DNA of 64,000 nt from Lactarius indigo. Taxonomy: Eukaryota > Basidiomycota > Agaricomycetes > Russulales > Russulaceae. Location: positions 1,984,001 to 2,048,000 of the forward strand of contig JAFKAC010000005.1 in the NCBI GenBank assembly GCA_025766275.1, written 5' to 3'. Below, one piece after another: positions 47,248-59,131 of the stretch (the stretch's first letter is position 1; every line of letters starts with the position of its first letter). The translations under genes and the position numbers were made by a program. Below the pieces are notes generated by a model that worked only from the letters and a program-made list of their open reading frames with translations, was not told where the DNA came from and ran no database searches.

Positions 47248-50200
47248 TCAATGTTTTCCGAGTACACTGAAGAAGCGGGATGACAGGCGGCGCGGTGCAG
47301 GCGATACAATGTGATGTGGCGTTACTTGTCCAAAATGGGGGTCATCGTCGGACGACTCGAGAGGCGGGAGGCTGCCGTCGAGATCCTGATCAATATCGGC
47401 AGCCATAGAATCGTCTAATAATTGTATTGCACACGGTCAGTCGTGGCCGCGACGGTGGTAGTAGTGAACGCAGGCAGCGACTTACCACTCCCGACGAGCA
47501 TCCGCGCCCTCTTTAGGGATGCGGAAATAGGCGACGACGAGTTGCTGGCGACGGCCACAGGACCTGTATTCGTCCACCACGGCCTTCCTCCGCTTCGCAA
47601 GAAGCGGGTTCTGCCGCTTCCTCTGCGCGGGTGTCAGCGCCATCGAGGGCTGCACGAGACCCAGTACGAGCGACTTCGCGCGGCGCAGGCTGCGACGAAC
47701 CGTCTTACCATGCGGGCCTAGAGATGCCGGCAGCGGCGGTGGCGGCGGCGTTGACGGCACGGTCCCAGCGGCTTCTGATGATGGGTGTAGTGATATGAGT
47801 GATGATGGGGGCGGAAGTGGTGTCGATGGTGATGGCGATAATGACGCTCCGCTCGGATGTAATAGGCTCACGACGCGCCGCTGCGGCACCTCGACAGCAT
47901 CCATAAAGACCCCCCTGCGCTTGCGCTTTCGCACTGACTGCTTGGGCGTCGGCGATGGGCTGCGCTCGCCGCACAAGACCGCTACTGGTGCGCGCGGCGC
48001 CGTGCCGAACACTGCAAGTGCGGTCTGTAGCCGTCGCCCGGATGGGTCCGGAGTCGTAGGCTGTAGGAGGCTTCGCTGGACCTCTTCGCACTCGGCCTCG
48101 CTATCGTCCTCCGGAGCGGCGGTGGGGCCATCGCGGACTTCTCTTTGGGGACCGTACGTCCACAGGTGTATTACTCGCGCGGCGCTTGCCGAGCTGAGGG
48201 GTACCGGCACCGGGTGAGACGAGCGCGATGCGCTCCAGAAGCGTGGTGGGCAAGGCCGGCAATTTAGGCGGCGAATTTTCCTTGTCGGCATCATTTGAGA
48301 TCTTTTGGGGTGAGCGTTGTGGAGACCGTGGCAGGCGGGATGGTGTGGAAAGAGGTGTGGTGCTTCGTGACAAAGTCGAAGTGATGTTGGTATGATGGGA
48401 GAAAACAAAAGTCCGCGCTGGACGGTGGCGGTTTTAGATGGCCGTGAAGGGGAGCATGTCAGGAGAGCTGCCTTTGGTGTCGACGGAGGTTCTACAGCTT
48501 TTGTAGGGGTGAGGAAAGGATTGGAGTCTTGCGATGCTTCCGTGGTGTCAGATGCATCGTCGTCGTCGTCGGTAGCAGCGAGGGTCGACGAAGAGCTCCA
48601 GGAGACTGCGGGCTCGAGCGTGGGCAACTTGTGCGTTTCGTCGACAGTCTCCGCAGTAAGAGCTTGAGATTTGTCCATGACCTTTACCTCCCTACCACAT
48701 GCCGTAAGGCAGGTCGTCACTGGGGAGGGCCATCCGTCATCAGGGACAGGAACTTCGGCGTAAACCAGATCCCAGTAATCTCGGAATGCTTCGACGATGT
48801 CCCGTGGTTTGTCCTCGCGGCCGATGAATCCAGACTCCAAGAGCTGCGCTTGAGCTTTGAGAACATCGATCGACGGACCGAGCGACTGCATGCAGACCGT
48901 AACAGTCTGATACACCGGAACGATCTGCGGCCGCGGTTAGATCGGACATGCGTAAGACGAGGTGCAAGGGCACTCACGTCAAATGCATATTCCTCCACGG
49001 TGAACACTCGATACTGGTCCGCAACCCAGACACTCAGCCCATCCTGCAATGCGCCGAGCAACTCGCGCAGCATCCTGACCGGACACGTTTCCACCATTCT
49101 CGTCACGGTGCGCATGAGCCACATGGAAGCGACCTTGTTCCGCGGTTCGGGCGGGTATGTGCTAACCAGTGTGTCGTTGACGAACTCGAGCAGCGCCGGT
49201 GCTTCGGACGGCGTCTCGAGGTGGCCGAGTAGAAGGTCTGCTGCGCGCATCGCAGAGGCGCCGGTTGGGATGTGCGTGCTCGCGATGGTACCCGCGATGT
49301 GGTCGAGTACGCGTGCGGGGTCCGCGCCTTCGTCGAGTACCCGCCCCAGGCAGAACTGCAGCATTGTCTCCCATGCATCGAGATCTTCCGTACTCATCTC
49401 CCACGCATCATTATCGCTGCCATCGAGGGTGACATTAACACCCCACGGACGAAGTAGTGGAAGGGAAGGGGGTTGAACTTACGCAAATGGTAGGCCCAAG
49501 AGCACCAGAGCCTCTTCCCAGCCCTTCGTGAGTACCTTGCCACCGCTCCACAAACGTGCGCCAGACAAGCGCGCGCACGTCCGGGGTCCAGCTCCACGTC
49601 CACCGCGTGCTGGCGCTACGCGCTCCCCAAAACATGCGGAGGCGCGCCGCTGGTGCATCAACGCGCACGAGCACCTCAGCGCAGAGCATGGCCCACTCGG
49701 TGCGCGCGTCGAACGGCGTGTCGGTCTCCAAGATGAGCTCCTTCTCCTTCTCCATAAGCCACGTCAGCAGCGTCCCGCTCGGGGAGCCAGCAAGCGCCTG
49801 TGCGGGCAGAACCGCATGCACGTGCCCCCAGAGCGCGCGTACTGCGGCAAGCTTCATCGCGGCGTTGGAACGAGTGTGTGGCGCCAAGTCGAGGTCGGAC
49901 CCCGTGGGGGTTGGTGCGGGAGTGTCGGCGGAGGGGACGAGCTGTACCTTTGGATCACTGAGGATGTCTTGTATCAACGAGACGGCAAGGCCCTGCGAGC
50001 TTCTGCACAGAGTCGTCGTCCTCTTGGACATCTTGATCGTCATCGTCCTCGTCATCAGTTGAGCTTTGGAGGCCACGAAGAGCAGCCTTGAGTAGCCCAC
50101 TCCACGATTGCTCGAGCTCGGGCTACAAAGACAAACATTAACACTCAAACCTATCACGTGCCTCTGGGAAGATGGACTTACCGGGAGCTGGGCGTCTGCG

Positions 50201-52343
50201 CTCAAGCACACCTGAGTCAACGCATTCCGCCAAATCTTGATCAAACCATCCATGACACCAGGCATCCACAACTCGGTTGCGCTGAGCCGGCGCACATCCT
50301 TCAATGCAGGGAGTCTGCTTGATCACAGGGCGTACTTCCTCAGAGAGCGAGGCGAAATCGACGGTGAGCAGACCAGGGTCTGCGCTGAACAGGCCGATAG
50401 GGAGAAGCCGCGCCCAGTCCCAATCGCGCACTTCCTCGATGTCCGCCCCGGAAGGCACCGAGACGAGACGGCAGAGGGTTTGCACCGCGTCGTGGCACAT
50501 GTTTCCCCCACGCTGCACCATTGCATCGAGGAGCGCGATGGCGCGCGATACGCCGTGTGAGTCGTCCACTTTGTACGCGAGCCGCGCGCCGACAGTACTG
50601 ACACCGGCACCCATGTCGAGCATCGTCGCAACGACCTTCCAAAAGTCGTTCCGCCGCGCCTCCTCCTCTTGCGTCCACGCACGGGCACGAGTATCGTCCT
50701 CCCATGTTTGCTCTTGCTCCTCTACTTCCTCTTCTCCGTCTTCGTCCTCGTGAACCTTCTCCTGTGGAAAGGGCGGCCGGAAATATACCCATGCCAACGG
50801 ACGCCATACTGCACATGCGAGCGCGCGCACGGAAGACTTTTTGTGGCGCACCGAGAGGGCGAGGAGCCCCTTGAGCCCATTGGTGAGCCTGGTGCTTGTC
50901 ACGAGGGTCGGTCCGAGCAGGACGATGAGTGCAGCAATCGTGCAAAGCGCCCAAGCGGGACCCTGGGCGGCGCACAGTTGGGTCTGACGTGCCGAGTGTC
51001 GTGCGTAGTGTCTTAATAAGCATCGAATCGGATTTACCGCTGGGCGTGCGAGGAGACGTTGTTGGCTGTGTTACTGCAGGCTCGACGATGAGCGTTGAGG
51101 CAACAATGTCGGAGAGTCGTCGATGTACGGAGGAAAGGGGTATTTGTGAAGCGGCCAGCGCCAGGCCACCGAGCGCATGACATGCTTGGGCTCGTAGCGC
51201 GAGTCGGGGAGCAAGCAAGTTGTCGAGAACGGATGGGAGGAGTTCGGTGAAGGCAGGAACGAAGATGGAAGGCTCGTGGACGGCAAGGTCGTGGATGGCC
51301 TGGAGAGAAGAATCGATTAATGTTTGGTGAGCCCAAGGAATCACGCGCGACTTCACCTTTAGGCCATCGCTGACCGACCCCTTTTTGCCCTCTTTGCCAA
51401 GCTCGCCTTCGATGGCACGGCGGAGGGCATAGGCAATCCGGTCCTTGGCTGGGCCGAGAACATCTGCAGGCAATCGTTGTGTTTGTAAAAGCCAGATGGC
51501 AAGCGCGCAAGTCTTCCGTCCATTCGGCGTCGGCAGCTCGGTTGCTAAAGGGATTGCAAGCGCTTGCGTCACCATGGACCCAAGTTCTTGCTCTAATGGC
51601 ACGTCCGATCAGTGAAGAGCAACGTGAAGTTTCACCAGGAACGAACCATCAAAGATGCCGTAGACGGCAGGAAGAGTGAAGGCAAGGCCGATAAGTTTGA
51701 TAACTGCATGTGAGACCGTAGCAAGGTCACGAGCGTACTTGACCTGTTCTTCGTTCATGCCGCATCTCTTCTTTCGTGGACTCTTCTCGGGGGAAGGCAA
51801 GGACGATTGAGGCTCTGGACTTGAGCACTTGACGATGTCACACCCTTCCATTGGGTCGACCAAAGCACGACCGAGATCGCGAACAACGGCATCTACGAAG
51901 GCCGTACGGTGTTTTCGTAATGGTTGAAACAACGGCCACGAGCAATTGCTGTCAGTGCTCTCCTGGACGGCAGCCCTTAGCCGAGCCGTGAGAACGGAGT
52001 ATGCCTCGATGAGATCGGGGAGAGTTGAACACTCCGAAAGAATTTTGTTCACGGGTCCATCGAGGTAGTGAAGGTCAGATAATGGTTGTGTTGGCTCTGG
52101 GGTGACCTGGCGTTCATCCTCGGGAAACAGCGCAGGTAGAAGTGGATAGGAGGTCTGTTTGAGGATTGAGCGGACTGGGCGGAGCTTAACTGCACTGGCA
52201 GAGGGCCTCTTTGCCCGTGTAGGACTGGCGGCAGAGTGATACTCGTTAACCTGTGACCATGCGACGCGAGCACCAGTAATTGCATGAGGGGCGCGTCGGT
52301 TCTCCTTGTCAAGTCGAGTGTGAGGCGGGGTTAAGAGGCTCAT
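47248..52343 (-). CDS. RIF1: RIF1, telomere and replication-timing regulator
   Basis: Rif1 recruits protein phosphatase 1 to restrain origin firing and acts at telomeres and double-strand breaks. The start MSLLTPPHTRLDKENRR is followed by two PP1-docking motifs, RVAW (residues 26-29, RVxF class) and SILK (59-62), in the N-terminal placement seen in yeast Rif1. The HEAT-rich Rif1 N-terminal domain follows (TLPDLIEAYSVLTARLR, RKHRTAFVDAVVRDLGRAL, LQAIHDLAVHEPSIFVPAF). Middle exons include GLKGLLALSVRHKKSSVRAL and LWMPGVMDGLIKIWRNAL. The C-terminus is Ser/Pro/Arg-rich and ends SRFFSVLGKH. Exon 1 is 51647-52343. A 57-nt stop-free in-frame intron precedes AIHDLAV. Two internal introns would be only 37 nt and remain uncertain. 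A KEN sequence at residues 13-15 could be a degron. Confidence 0.88.
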
Positions 52344-52584
52344 TGTGAAATGGCAGAGCCCCAATAATAAAAGATAAGTGATTGAAAGAGAAAGTGGTGA
52401 TGAAGGTACGCGGACGAGGTGAAAGACAAGGCAGAACCAAGCCACGGCGACGGTGTGCCAGTCACGGTGCGCACGACCCAATTAAGCGTGTTTGTTTACG
52501 CGTCGCGTGTCTTGTTTGGCTTTGTTTTTCTAACACCCCTAGAAGGCAGCATGACTTCCTAATAAACACGGCCACCTATTAGCC
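52344..52584. promoter_or_regulatory. Divergent promoter of RIF1 and the Kre9-like gene
   Basis: 241 bp lies between start codons. No clear TATA box. A GCGTCGCG core at about 52499-52506 includes an MluI-type ACGCGT at 52498, which in yeasts marks G1/S genes; for RIF1 this would make sense but is inference. Confidence 0.35.
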
Positions 52585-53560
52585 ATGTCTCGCTCAGGCT
52601 CGGACCTAACTGCGATGTTTCTCTCCACGGGCTTCATTTTCGGTGTCGCTGCTCTAGTGAAAGCTCTCCCGCTGACGAAACGCATTGTGGTCTCCCCTTT
52701 TATTACGAGCCCTGCTGAGGATACTCTTTGGACACCTGGCAATGACGAGCTGGTCACATGGTACGGTACGCCCAATGGTCGTTGGTCCGCGGCACATGCC
52801 TCACGTACCCGGCTTTAGGGATACTTCAGCTATTCCACTGACTGGTGACTCCCAAGGCATGCTGGTTCTTGGGCGCCAAACCGCCGACAGCGAGAACCTC
52901 GATTCGGGTATGTCTTGCAATATGTATTGTTTGCAAGTATTGGCCTGACACTCACTCAGACAACCCTCTGGCCGTTGGGTTCTCACTGAGGGACGGTTCG
53001 GTTCATATCACCTGCCCAACTGTCCCTCCAGGAAAAAATTACATCGTCGTTTGTGAGCTTGCGCCCTTCTGTAATCACACACATGATCTGACTTCTATCT
53101 ACTTTCCCTTGTAGTATTTGGTGACTCGGGAAATGCCAGCCCTCAGTTCACAATCTCAGGCGTCGACAATAGCGAGGATACCTCTCCCCGATCCCCAGAG
53201 CCCTCATTTATTGCATCAACGAAGACTCTTTCTGCTCCCTCGTCATATACCGCATCTACACCTTGGCCCTCCGCGGTTTCGAGTTCAACGTTTCCACCGT
53301 CCCAATTGTCGACGTTAACTCTGACACCATCATCGCCGTATCCTGTACTTAGCTCTATGTCATCTTCGGCTGTGCCCCCAACACCGAGTTCCGCATCTAC
53401 ACCTAGTCCATTTGTTAGTTCATCCCCCTCTACCTCGGTAATCTCAACATCTCCAACCGCCGGCACGAATCGCAACGGTGCTCTTTCACGTACTCTGAAC
53501 GCCGCGGCCCTTGGATCGACCTGCGCTGGTGTCGCCACCATCATGATGTTTCTCCTCTGA
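52585..53560 (+). CDS. Kre9/Knh1-like Ser/Thr-rich GPI-anchored wall protein (copy 1)
   Basis: Four exons (52585-52760, 52819-52907, 52960-53052, 53115-53560) give 267 aa. A hydrophobic N-terminal segment (FLSTGFIFGVAALVKALP) serves as signal, with a dibasic KR after it. The Kre9/Knh1-like N-terminal beta-sandwich follows: IVVSPFITSPAEDTLWTPGN, ELVTWDTSAIPL, GMLVLGRQ, ENLDSDNPLAVGFSLRDGSV, GKNYIVVLFGDSGNASPQFT. The next 120 residues are Ser/Thr/Pro-rich, as in O-mannosylated wall stalks, and the protein ends in a hydrophobic tail AGVATIMMFLL preceded by small residues, consistent with GPI attachment. Related proteins take part in beta-1,6-glucan or wall assembly; this member's role is unproven. 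It is the intact member of a tandem pair. Confidence 0.87.
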
Positions 53561-54453
53561 AAAACTAGATTGGAACCCTGACTTGATTCTTATCTTCTGT
53601 TCATTGCAAACTCACCACCACTCATAGACTAACGCATTACCCATCGCATCATTCTACGATTTATACCGACTATTATGACCCCCGCCTCGTGACTTGGCGG
53701 TAATGTTACCATTCGCATGTTTCCAGCGCTCTGCACTAGGCTCCTTTTGTCTTTTGCGGGTTGGGATTCTTTCATTAGACCGTATTCACTCGCACACCTA
53801 TGATCAATGAACTACAGTATCTGGATTGAATTGTTGTGACAGCCAGAATTAACAAATCCGCCAAATTGGCTTTCGGTACGTAACGACTAAGAGCGGCTTA
53901 TTCCCAACACATTCCTCCTCCCTGGTGAGTAGATCTCGTCCGCCAGAGAGAAAGATGGCCAAGCTTATAATGGGATCTACCACGAGGAACGAGCATCGAG
54001 TCGTTGAATGCGGCGAGGACACACTTGTGATACAGAAAGGGTCATTGGCGGGACGAACCGGTGACCGCGTGGCCAGTGTGTTGGTGCGCCTTATCGTATT
54101 TGAACATCCGATTCTAGAAACCAAGCTACCTGCCTATCCGGGCCCGACGTACAACTGAAAGAAAGGGAGAAAGAGAGTGATTTAAGTGTACATTTACAGT
54201 GCCAAGTACAATACTACTACAGCAGTTGTATGGTGTGCGTGCCCGGTGTAGTGATACAGTTAGACGCAAGGCCAGATGGCCAGGTAACGAGTGACCTAAT
54301 TAGGCAAAGTGGCAGATAGGTCAGGCGGCTCATGTTGTTCACTCGCAAGAACCCCTGGCCCGGAGCTGTCCCATCCAGCTCAATATAAGATGGCTCCGCC
54401 CTCTCTTCCTTTCCCTCCGAGAGATCCCTTTCTCCCCTCTCACTTGTCGCCGT
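53561..54453. other. Spacer between the tandem Kre9-like copies
   Basis: About 890 bp. A 77-codon plus frame at 53925-54158 has no recognisable family. CAATATAAGATGG at about 54380 may be the former TATA element of copy 2. Confidence 0.45.
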
Positions 54454-55519
54454 CATGTCCCTTCTTACCTTTGTCCTCTTTTATGTCCTCGTCTTCGTTC
54501 AGGCTGTCCCTCTTGTGAAGCGTATCGTCGTCAGTCCGCAAATCACGAGCCCAACAGGTATCCACGACGTGGAATGTAGGCGATAAGGTCACAGTGACTT
54601 GGTGTGTACAGCTCTCTCTATCCTACCTTCCCTGTGTAGTTGGCTAATTGGCGCCGTGTATACAGGGACACCTCGAGCATCCCCCCGCCAGGCAACTTTA
54701 CGGGTCAGCTCTTGCTCGGGTTCTTGACGCAGGAAGGCGAGAATCTGGACATCGGTGAGCTGACCATCCGTTTCCCCCCCCTACCCACCCCACGCTCCGT
54801 AGTGCTGCGTGCAATGTGTCACACGAGAGCTAGTTGGGGTTACGTAGTACCACTCCACGCTGACGCACACCCTCGCTCCCTGCTTGTTGCATCAGTGCAG
54901 ATCATCCACTTGCCCAGGACTTCCTCCTCAGCACGGGCTCGGTGCAGATCACTGTCCCGAACTGTTCCAGTCGGGGCCAACTACATCGTCGTCCGTACGT
55001 AGATCCTTTCTTCTTCTGCGGAGTGCCCAGACGTTATGTTGACGCAACTACCTCGTGCGGACTTGACGTGGGCTTCTAGTATTCGGTGACTCTGGTAATG
55101 CAAGCCCGCAGTTCACGATCATAGGCGGGTCCAGCACGACCACTACCCTGAGTCCCTCGACTCCATCCCCCACTTCCACGCCCCCTTCCCTTCCCCCCAC
55201 CCATCCGCTATCCCCCATTCCGACGACATCCACTACGTCGTCTCCCCCACCATCCCCTCCTACGTCTTCGCCTCCAGTTACTCCCACCGAAACGACGACC
55301 CCCGGAACCTTCACCGCAACGTCCCCAATCTCTTCCCCGCCAAGCAGCACGACATCGCCGAGTTCGGTCACATCTGCCACGAATGCGCCGAGTAACTCTC
55401 CGTCTACGTCGTCGAACGGAACGACCAACAGCGCGCTCCCTGCTCTACGTGCCCGTGGCGCCAGTGCGATATCCCTCTGTGCGGCCGCCGCTGCGATGAG
55501 TCTCGTACTGGTCCTATAA
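54454..55519 (+). pseudogene. Kre9/Knh1-like wall protein, frameshifted tandem copy 2
   Basis: The same architecture as copy 1: signal (LLTFVLFYVLVFVQAVPLVK), IVVSPQITSPT, then W-DTSSIPPPGNFTGQLLLGF, ENLDIDHPLAQDFLLSTGSV, FGDSGNASPQFTI, and a Ser/Thr/Pro tail ending SLCAAAAAMSLVLVL. The four-exon layout is conserved. Two single-base insertions break it: near 54556, between ITSPT and STTWNVGDKVTVTW, and near 54960, between SVQITVP and PVGANYIVV. No donor/acceptor pair of plausible size removes either. The frame closes after about 40 codons at the first lesion. The remainder is still well conserved, so inactivation is recent or the assembly carries two errors. The tail is longer and more Thr-rich than in copy 1. 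Confidence 0.75.
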
Positions 55520-58500
55520 CGTAACGATCCTACACGATCATTCCGCGGTGCTGTCGCACCTGTCGCGCGGTAGTAAGCTGATGGACGGGTAACCAGTCAC
55601 CCAAGGATCTGCGCATTTATTTGTGGGGCGGTAAGATGCCTTTTGATGATCTCAGGAACAGTAATGCAGTATGAACGAACACTTTCAATCGACTTCACGC
55701 ATCAGGGTCGCACTCACGTATATATTTCTGCATCTTGCTTGCTTACTTTTTTCCTTCTTTTTGTACAACCCCCCTGCGTGTTCATCCCTTCATCCCTTTT
55801 TTTGGTCTCGTTCTTACTTGTAATAGTATCGACTCACGCAGTGACACGCACATCGACGATCACGCACTTCTCAATACGGACTCTTTTATTCTGACAATTC
55901 TGGCATGTTCCATGTCGTGATCAGACATTTCCAACCCACCAACACCCAAATGGATTTCGTATTCACGCTGTCATATTAGTTGTCATGGTGTTCCCGAAAC
56001 TTCTCCGGAAAGGTACCATCTGCGATAGCATGAGGTCGATCTGGATTTGCATGACGCGCTCTCCAATTTATTCATGTGGGTCGCTATTTGTTGACACGGT
56101 CAGTCTGGTGACTTCTCAATGCAGAACAAGTGTCAATGAGCAATTTATCTACATGACTGTCCTAGCTCTATGTAGTATATACTACATCGCTATTCTGTGT
56201 GTTACTGTACTAGCTCACGTCATAGTTCTCCTTGTAGAACTCGGAGCCGAAAATCCAGGTTTTGATCCGGGTGAGGTCCGCACCGTACCCTAAACTTACT
56301 CCTGAAAGGACTTCTCTAAAAAGTTGCTTCCTCATTATGATACTGTGGTGGCTAGATCCCCTCCAAATCGTATGCTTGACAAAGCGAGGATGGCTTAAGG
56401 GAGCGCTGCAAGAGAACCTGGTATGAGGACAGATCGCTATTGGTGCATTGGTGCACGCTTAAGTGTGCGGTGATAGTCCCGCGCGCACAATGCCGTACGT
56501 GGTGAATTCGTATCCACGTTGTCAAGGTCTGTCCGGGGATGCAAAGAAAGTCTCCAGGTATGTCAGAAGCGAGCGCAAAGACTATCCTGATCACTGGTAA
56601 CGGCCCACAGCCAGCCCATTGAAACCAAGGCCGTCGACTCGGAATAGCGTCATGGGTAACGTTCGTTGTTCTTGACTTGTATCACTTTCTGCCGAACCCT
56701 TTCAATAATCAGCGCAGCTCAACAGCTTCTCTTCGTCTTCAAGAAATTTGTCTTGTCTGCAATTCCTAAGCCATCTCCCGGCGAAGCGTATCTGGCCAAT
56801 CTTATTACGTTCTATCCTTCCCGTCATGACTTAGAACACTGCAAACGCCTGCCAGTCATGAGTGTTTACCGGAGCCGGAGACTTGTCTTATCGATCAAAA
56901 ATATTCGAGTACTGGGGGCTAGAGCATGGTACCATTATTGTTTCAGGAGGTTCAAGTTTGCGTACGGACCTGGGTTTGAACGGCAGGGATGATTCCGTTG
57001 TGGAGGGGAGAAGTAGAGACAGCAACCAAAAGACGACGGGGGGAAGGAGAAGTGAATGAAGCGAGCACGAGTAAGGGCACGGTGTGAGTAAGAGTGTGGG
57101 CCCGGGGACGATAGAAAGGCCACCCGGTCAGGGGGCGGAAGATGATAATTTCCCGAGACGACGGGTTCGAACAAGAACGAGGGCCAGCCGAGTCGGCAGC
57201 GGGACACCAAAGTGAAAGCGATGAGGCGAGACGTACCTGGAAAATGAGACGGTATATCAGTACGGGCATTGGGGCCGAACGCGCACACCAAGTTATCGTA
57301 AAGGCCCAGAAAGGGCACCGACAAAGAGCAGTGGGTTGAAGACGATGGGCCAGCGGAGTGAGGCAACAGGGCGAAAGAACTGAGCCGTGGACCATGGACC
57401 AGACGAGGAGAAAGTGAAGCCATGACAAGTTGACAATGGCGGTGATGCGAACAAAGCATGGCGAGAACATGCCGATGACGACGGACAGACGAAGGAGGGG
57501 CCCACGTCGACAAGGGTAAATGGGGCTGGCTTACAAGTCAATGAAGGTGAGATGCAGTAATCATCATCATCCATCGTAAGGGAGAGGGCGAACATAACTA
57601 CTTACAGTACCAGACCTCACGCTGCCAGGACGTGGGATCGTCACTAGCAGCAGCCAGAAACCCACCCAATTGAACGCCGGCACGACTTCGAGCCAGCGCG
57701 CGTGCTTTCATTAGCTCCAGAAAGTCCTGCGGAGTGTCACCTGGGATGGATAGAAATCGACCCGATTTTGCACTACAGGGTCTCCAATTTAATCGTGGGT
57801 GCGTGTCACGGTAATGCAACCACTCCACAGTGTTACTGTAAGTATGATAAAGTAGCACCATCTCACCAGAGCAGAACTGGCTCTGGTTTCCCTAGCAAGT
57901 ACAGTTCTCAGATGCGTTGTCGCATAAGAGACGCGAGGGCCTGCTCCGCGGCCGCTCTCTTCGCAAGACCACTTGAAACACCTCTCCCCGTGCCCACGAC
58001 AACACCGCGAACTACCGATGGGGCTTAGTCCACTATTTTTCGCACTTTACCTAGATGATGGTGCTCACACTTCACTGCGGCGGTATAAGTGGGTTGCGTA
58101 GGTGGCCCTGTCTGTTCCAGAGCCCAAGCCAATTGAAAGGCCAAATTTCCGGCGGGGTGCCCCTGCAGGAAGTTGTTTAAAGCAACAACATAGTCTACTC
58201 GGTTTCAGAGCGCGAACCTAGATTGATATGCAGGAATATTCACCGATTGGCATCGCGTTGCTGTCACGACTGGATACTCAAACCGATCTTGTCCTTGAGT
58301 GACTCGGAGCTGATCCACTTGCAAAAATCTGACCAATCAGATTTCGTGAAATAGCCAACCATTGTGAAATGCCCAAGGGATCTGACGAGGGCACAAATAC
58401 TGTCCTCCACCACGTGCTTCTTCATAGCAAGGGGACCCGTCGGTGCGTCTCTTTCTGATCTTTAAATTACAATAATCAACCAACAGAATAGCTAACAACG

Positions 58501-58759
58501 GTAACAAAGTCCAATGCGATAGGCCCTTTTGGCCCCAAGTGGGCAACCTCAACCAGCTTGGTCGGAGTTTGAAGCGGGGAACACTCTTGTGTATGGACCG
58601 ACCGAAAGGAAAGATCGCTTCTCTACGCACTGTGCGTAGATGGGCTCTCTTGAAGAAACGTGTGGCCGACACTATTTAGACCTTCCACGCCAGTTCCAGC
58701 TTATTGTTAGCAACTTATCCAGGGACTAGTGTGACAGAAACTAGCGGAACTGCGGCACG
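55520..58759. other. Gene-poor region containing a dispersed repeat copy
   Basis: Holds repeat copy 1 (55740-56120). The minus strand at about 57290-57860 has two adjacent frames (one ending LAAASDDPTSWQREVWYCK) separated by what could be a short intron, but I recognise no family and no convincing start. A minus frame at 58337-58672 (MSATRFFKRAHLRTVRRE) is likewise unidentified. Confidence 0.4.
55740..56120 (+). repeat. Dispersed direct repeat, copy 1
   Basis: About 381 bp matches 63608-63990 closely and in the same orientation. Both include TACAACCCCCCTGCGTG, GTAATAGTATCGACTCACGC and GGTCGATCTGGATTTGCATG. The match begins in a T-rich stretch and ends abruptly after TTCTC(A/G)AT. No coding potential or obvious inverted termini. 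Confidence 0.92.
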
Positions 58760-59131
58760 ATGGAAATCAGTGAGCACACCGGTTTATTATCCGAGATCCC
58801 ACCCTGCAACCAAGTAGATTACGTCGCTGCTTTGAATGACTTCTTACGACGCCATCCCTCCGGAAATCTAGTCCCTTTGCTCACCTGGGCAATGGAACCG
58901 CATGAGCCAGATGAACAAGGTGTCCATGTAGCCGTCCTGAAGTGTGAGTGTCGTCATAATCAAGTGTAAGGATCAGTGGGCTGAAGCTCATTCGTAGTTC
59001 GTAGTGATATTGTGAGCAAAGGGGAAGATACCACAAGGATCCGTGCGATACAAGCAGCAGCGCAGAGGGCTCTAGCATATTTTAGAGAGAATGGGGTCCC
59101 GGATCCCGAAGACGTGCCGAACTCCGCTTAG
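58760..59131 (+). CDS. Mini-protein with one dsRNA-binding-like domain, 105 aa
   Basis: Two exons (58760-58943, 58998-59131). After a short leader (MEISEHTGLLSEIPPCNQ) almost the whole protein looks like a double-stranded RNA-binding motif: helix 1 VDYVAALNDFLRRHP, strand 1 LLTWAMEPHEPD, strand 2 VHVAVLKFRSDIVSKGEDTT, and helix 2 IRAIQAAAQRALAYFREN, with the alternating Ala/aliphatic pattern of the dsRBM C-terminal helix. The usual basic KKxAK cluster before that helix is replaced by TTRIRA, so RNA binding may be weak and the fold may serve dimerisation. Stand-alone small dsRBM-like proteins are common in Agaricomycetes; their role is unknown. Confidence 0.75.

Noticed and set aside
54557..54578. 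Reading the first frameshift of the Kre9-like copy 2 as a tiny intron
   Set aside because: The only GT...AG pair there would be 22 nt, far below a plausible spliceosomal intron, and it would delete the conserved STTWNVG segment.
57142..57190. Possible tRNA T-arm (GGGTTCGAAC)
   Set aside because: No matching acceptor stem, anticodon arm or D-arm consensus was found around it.
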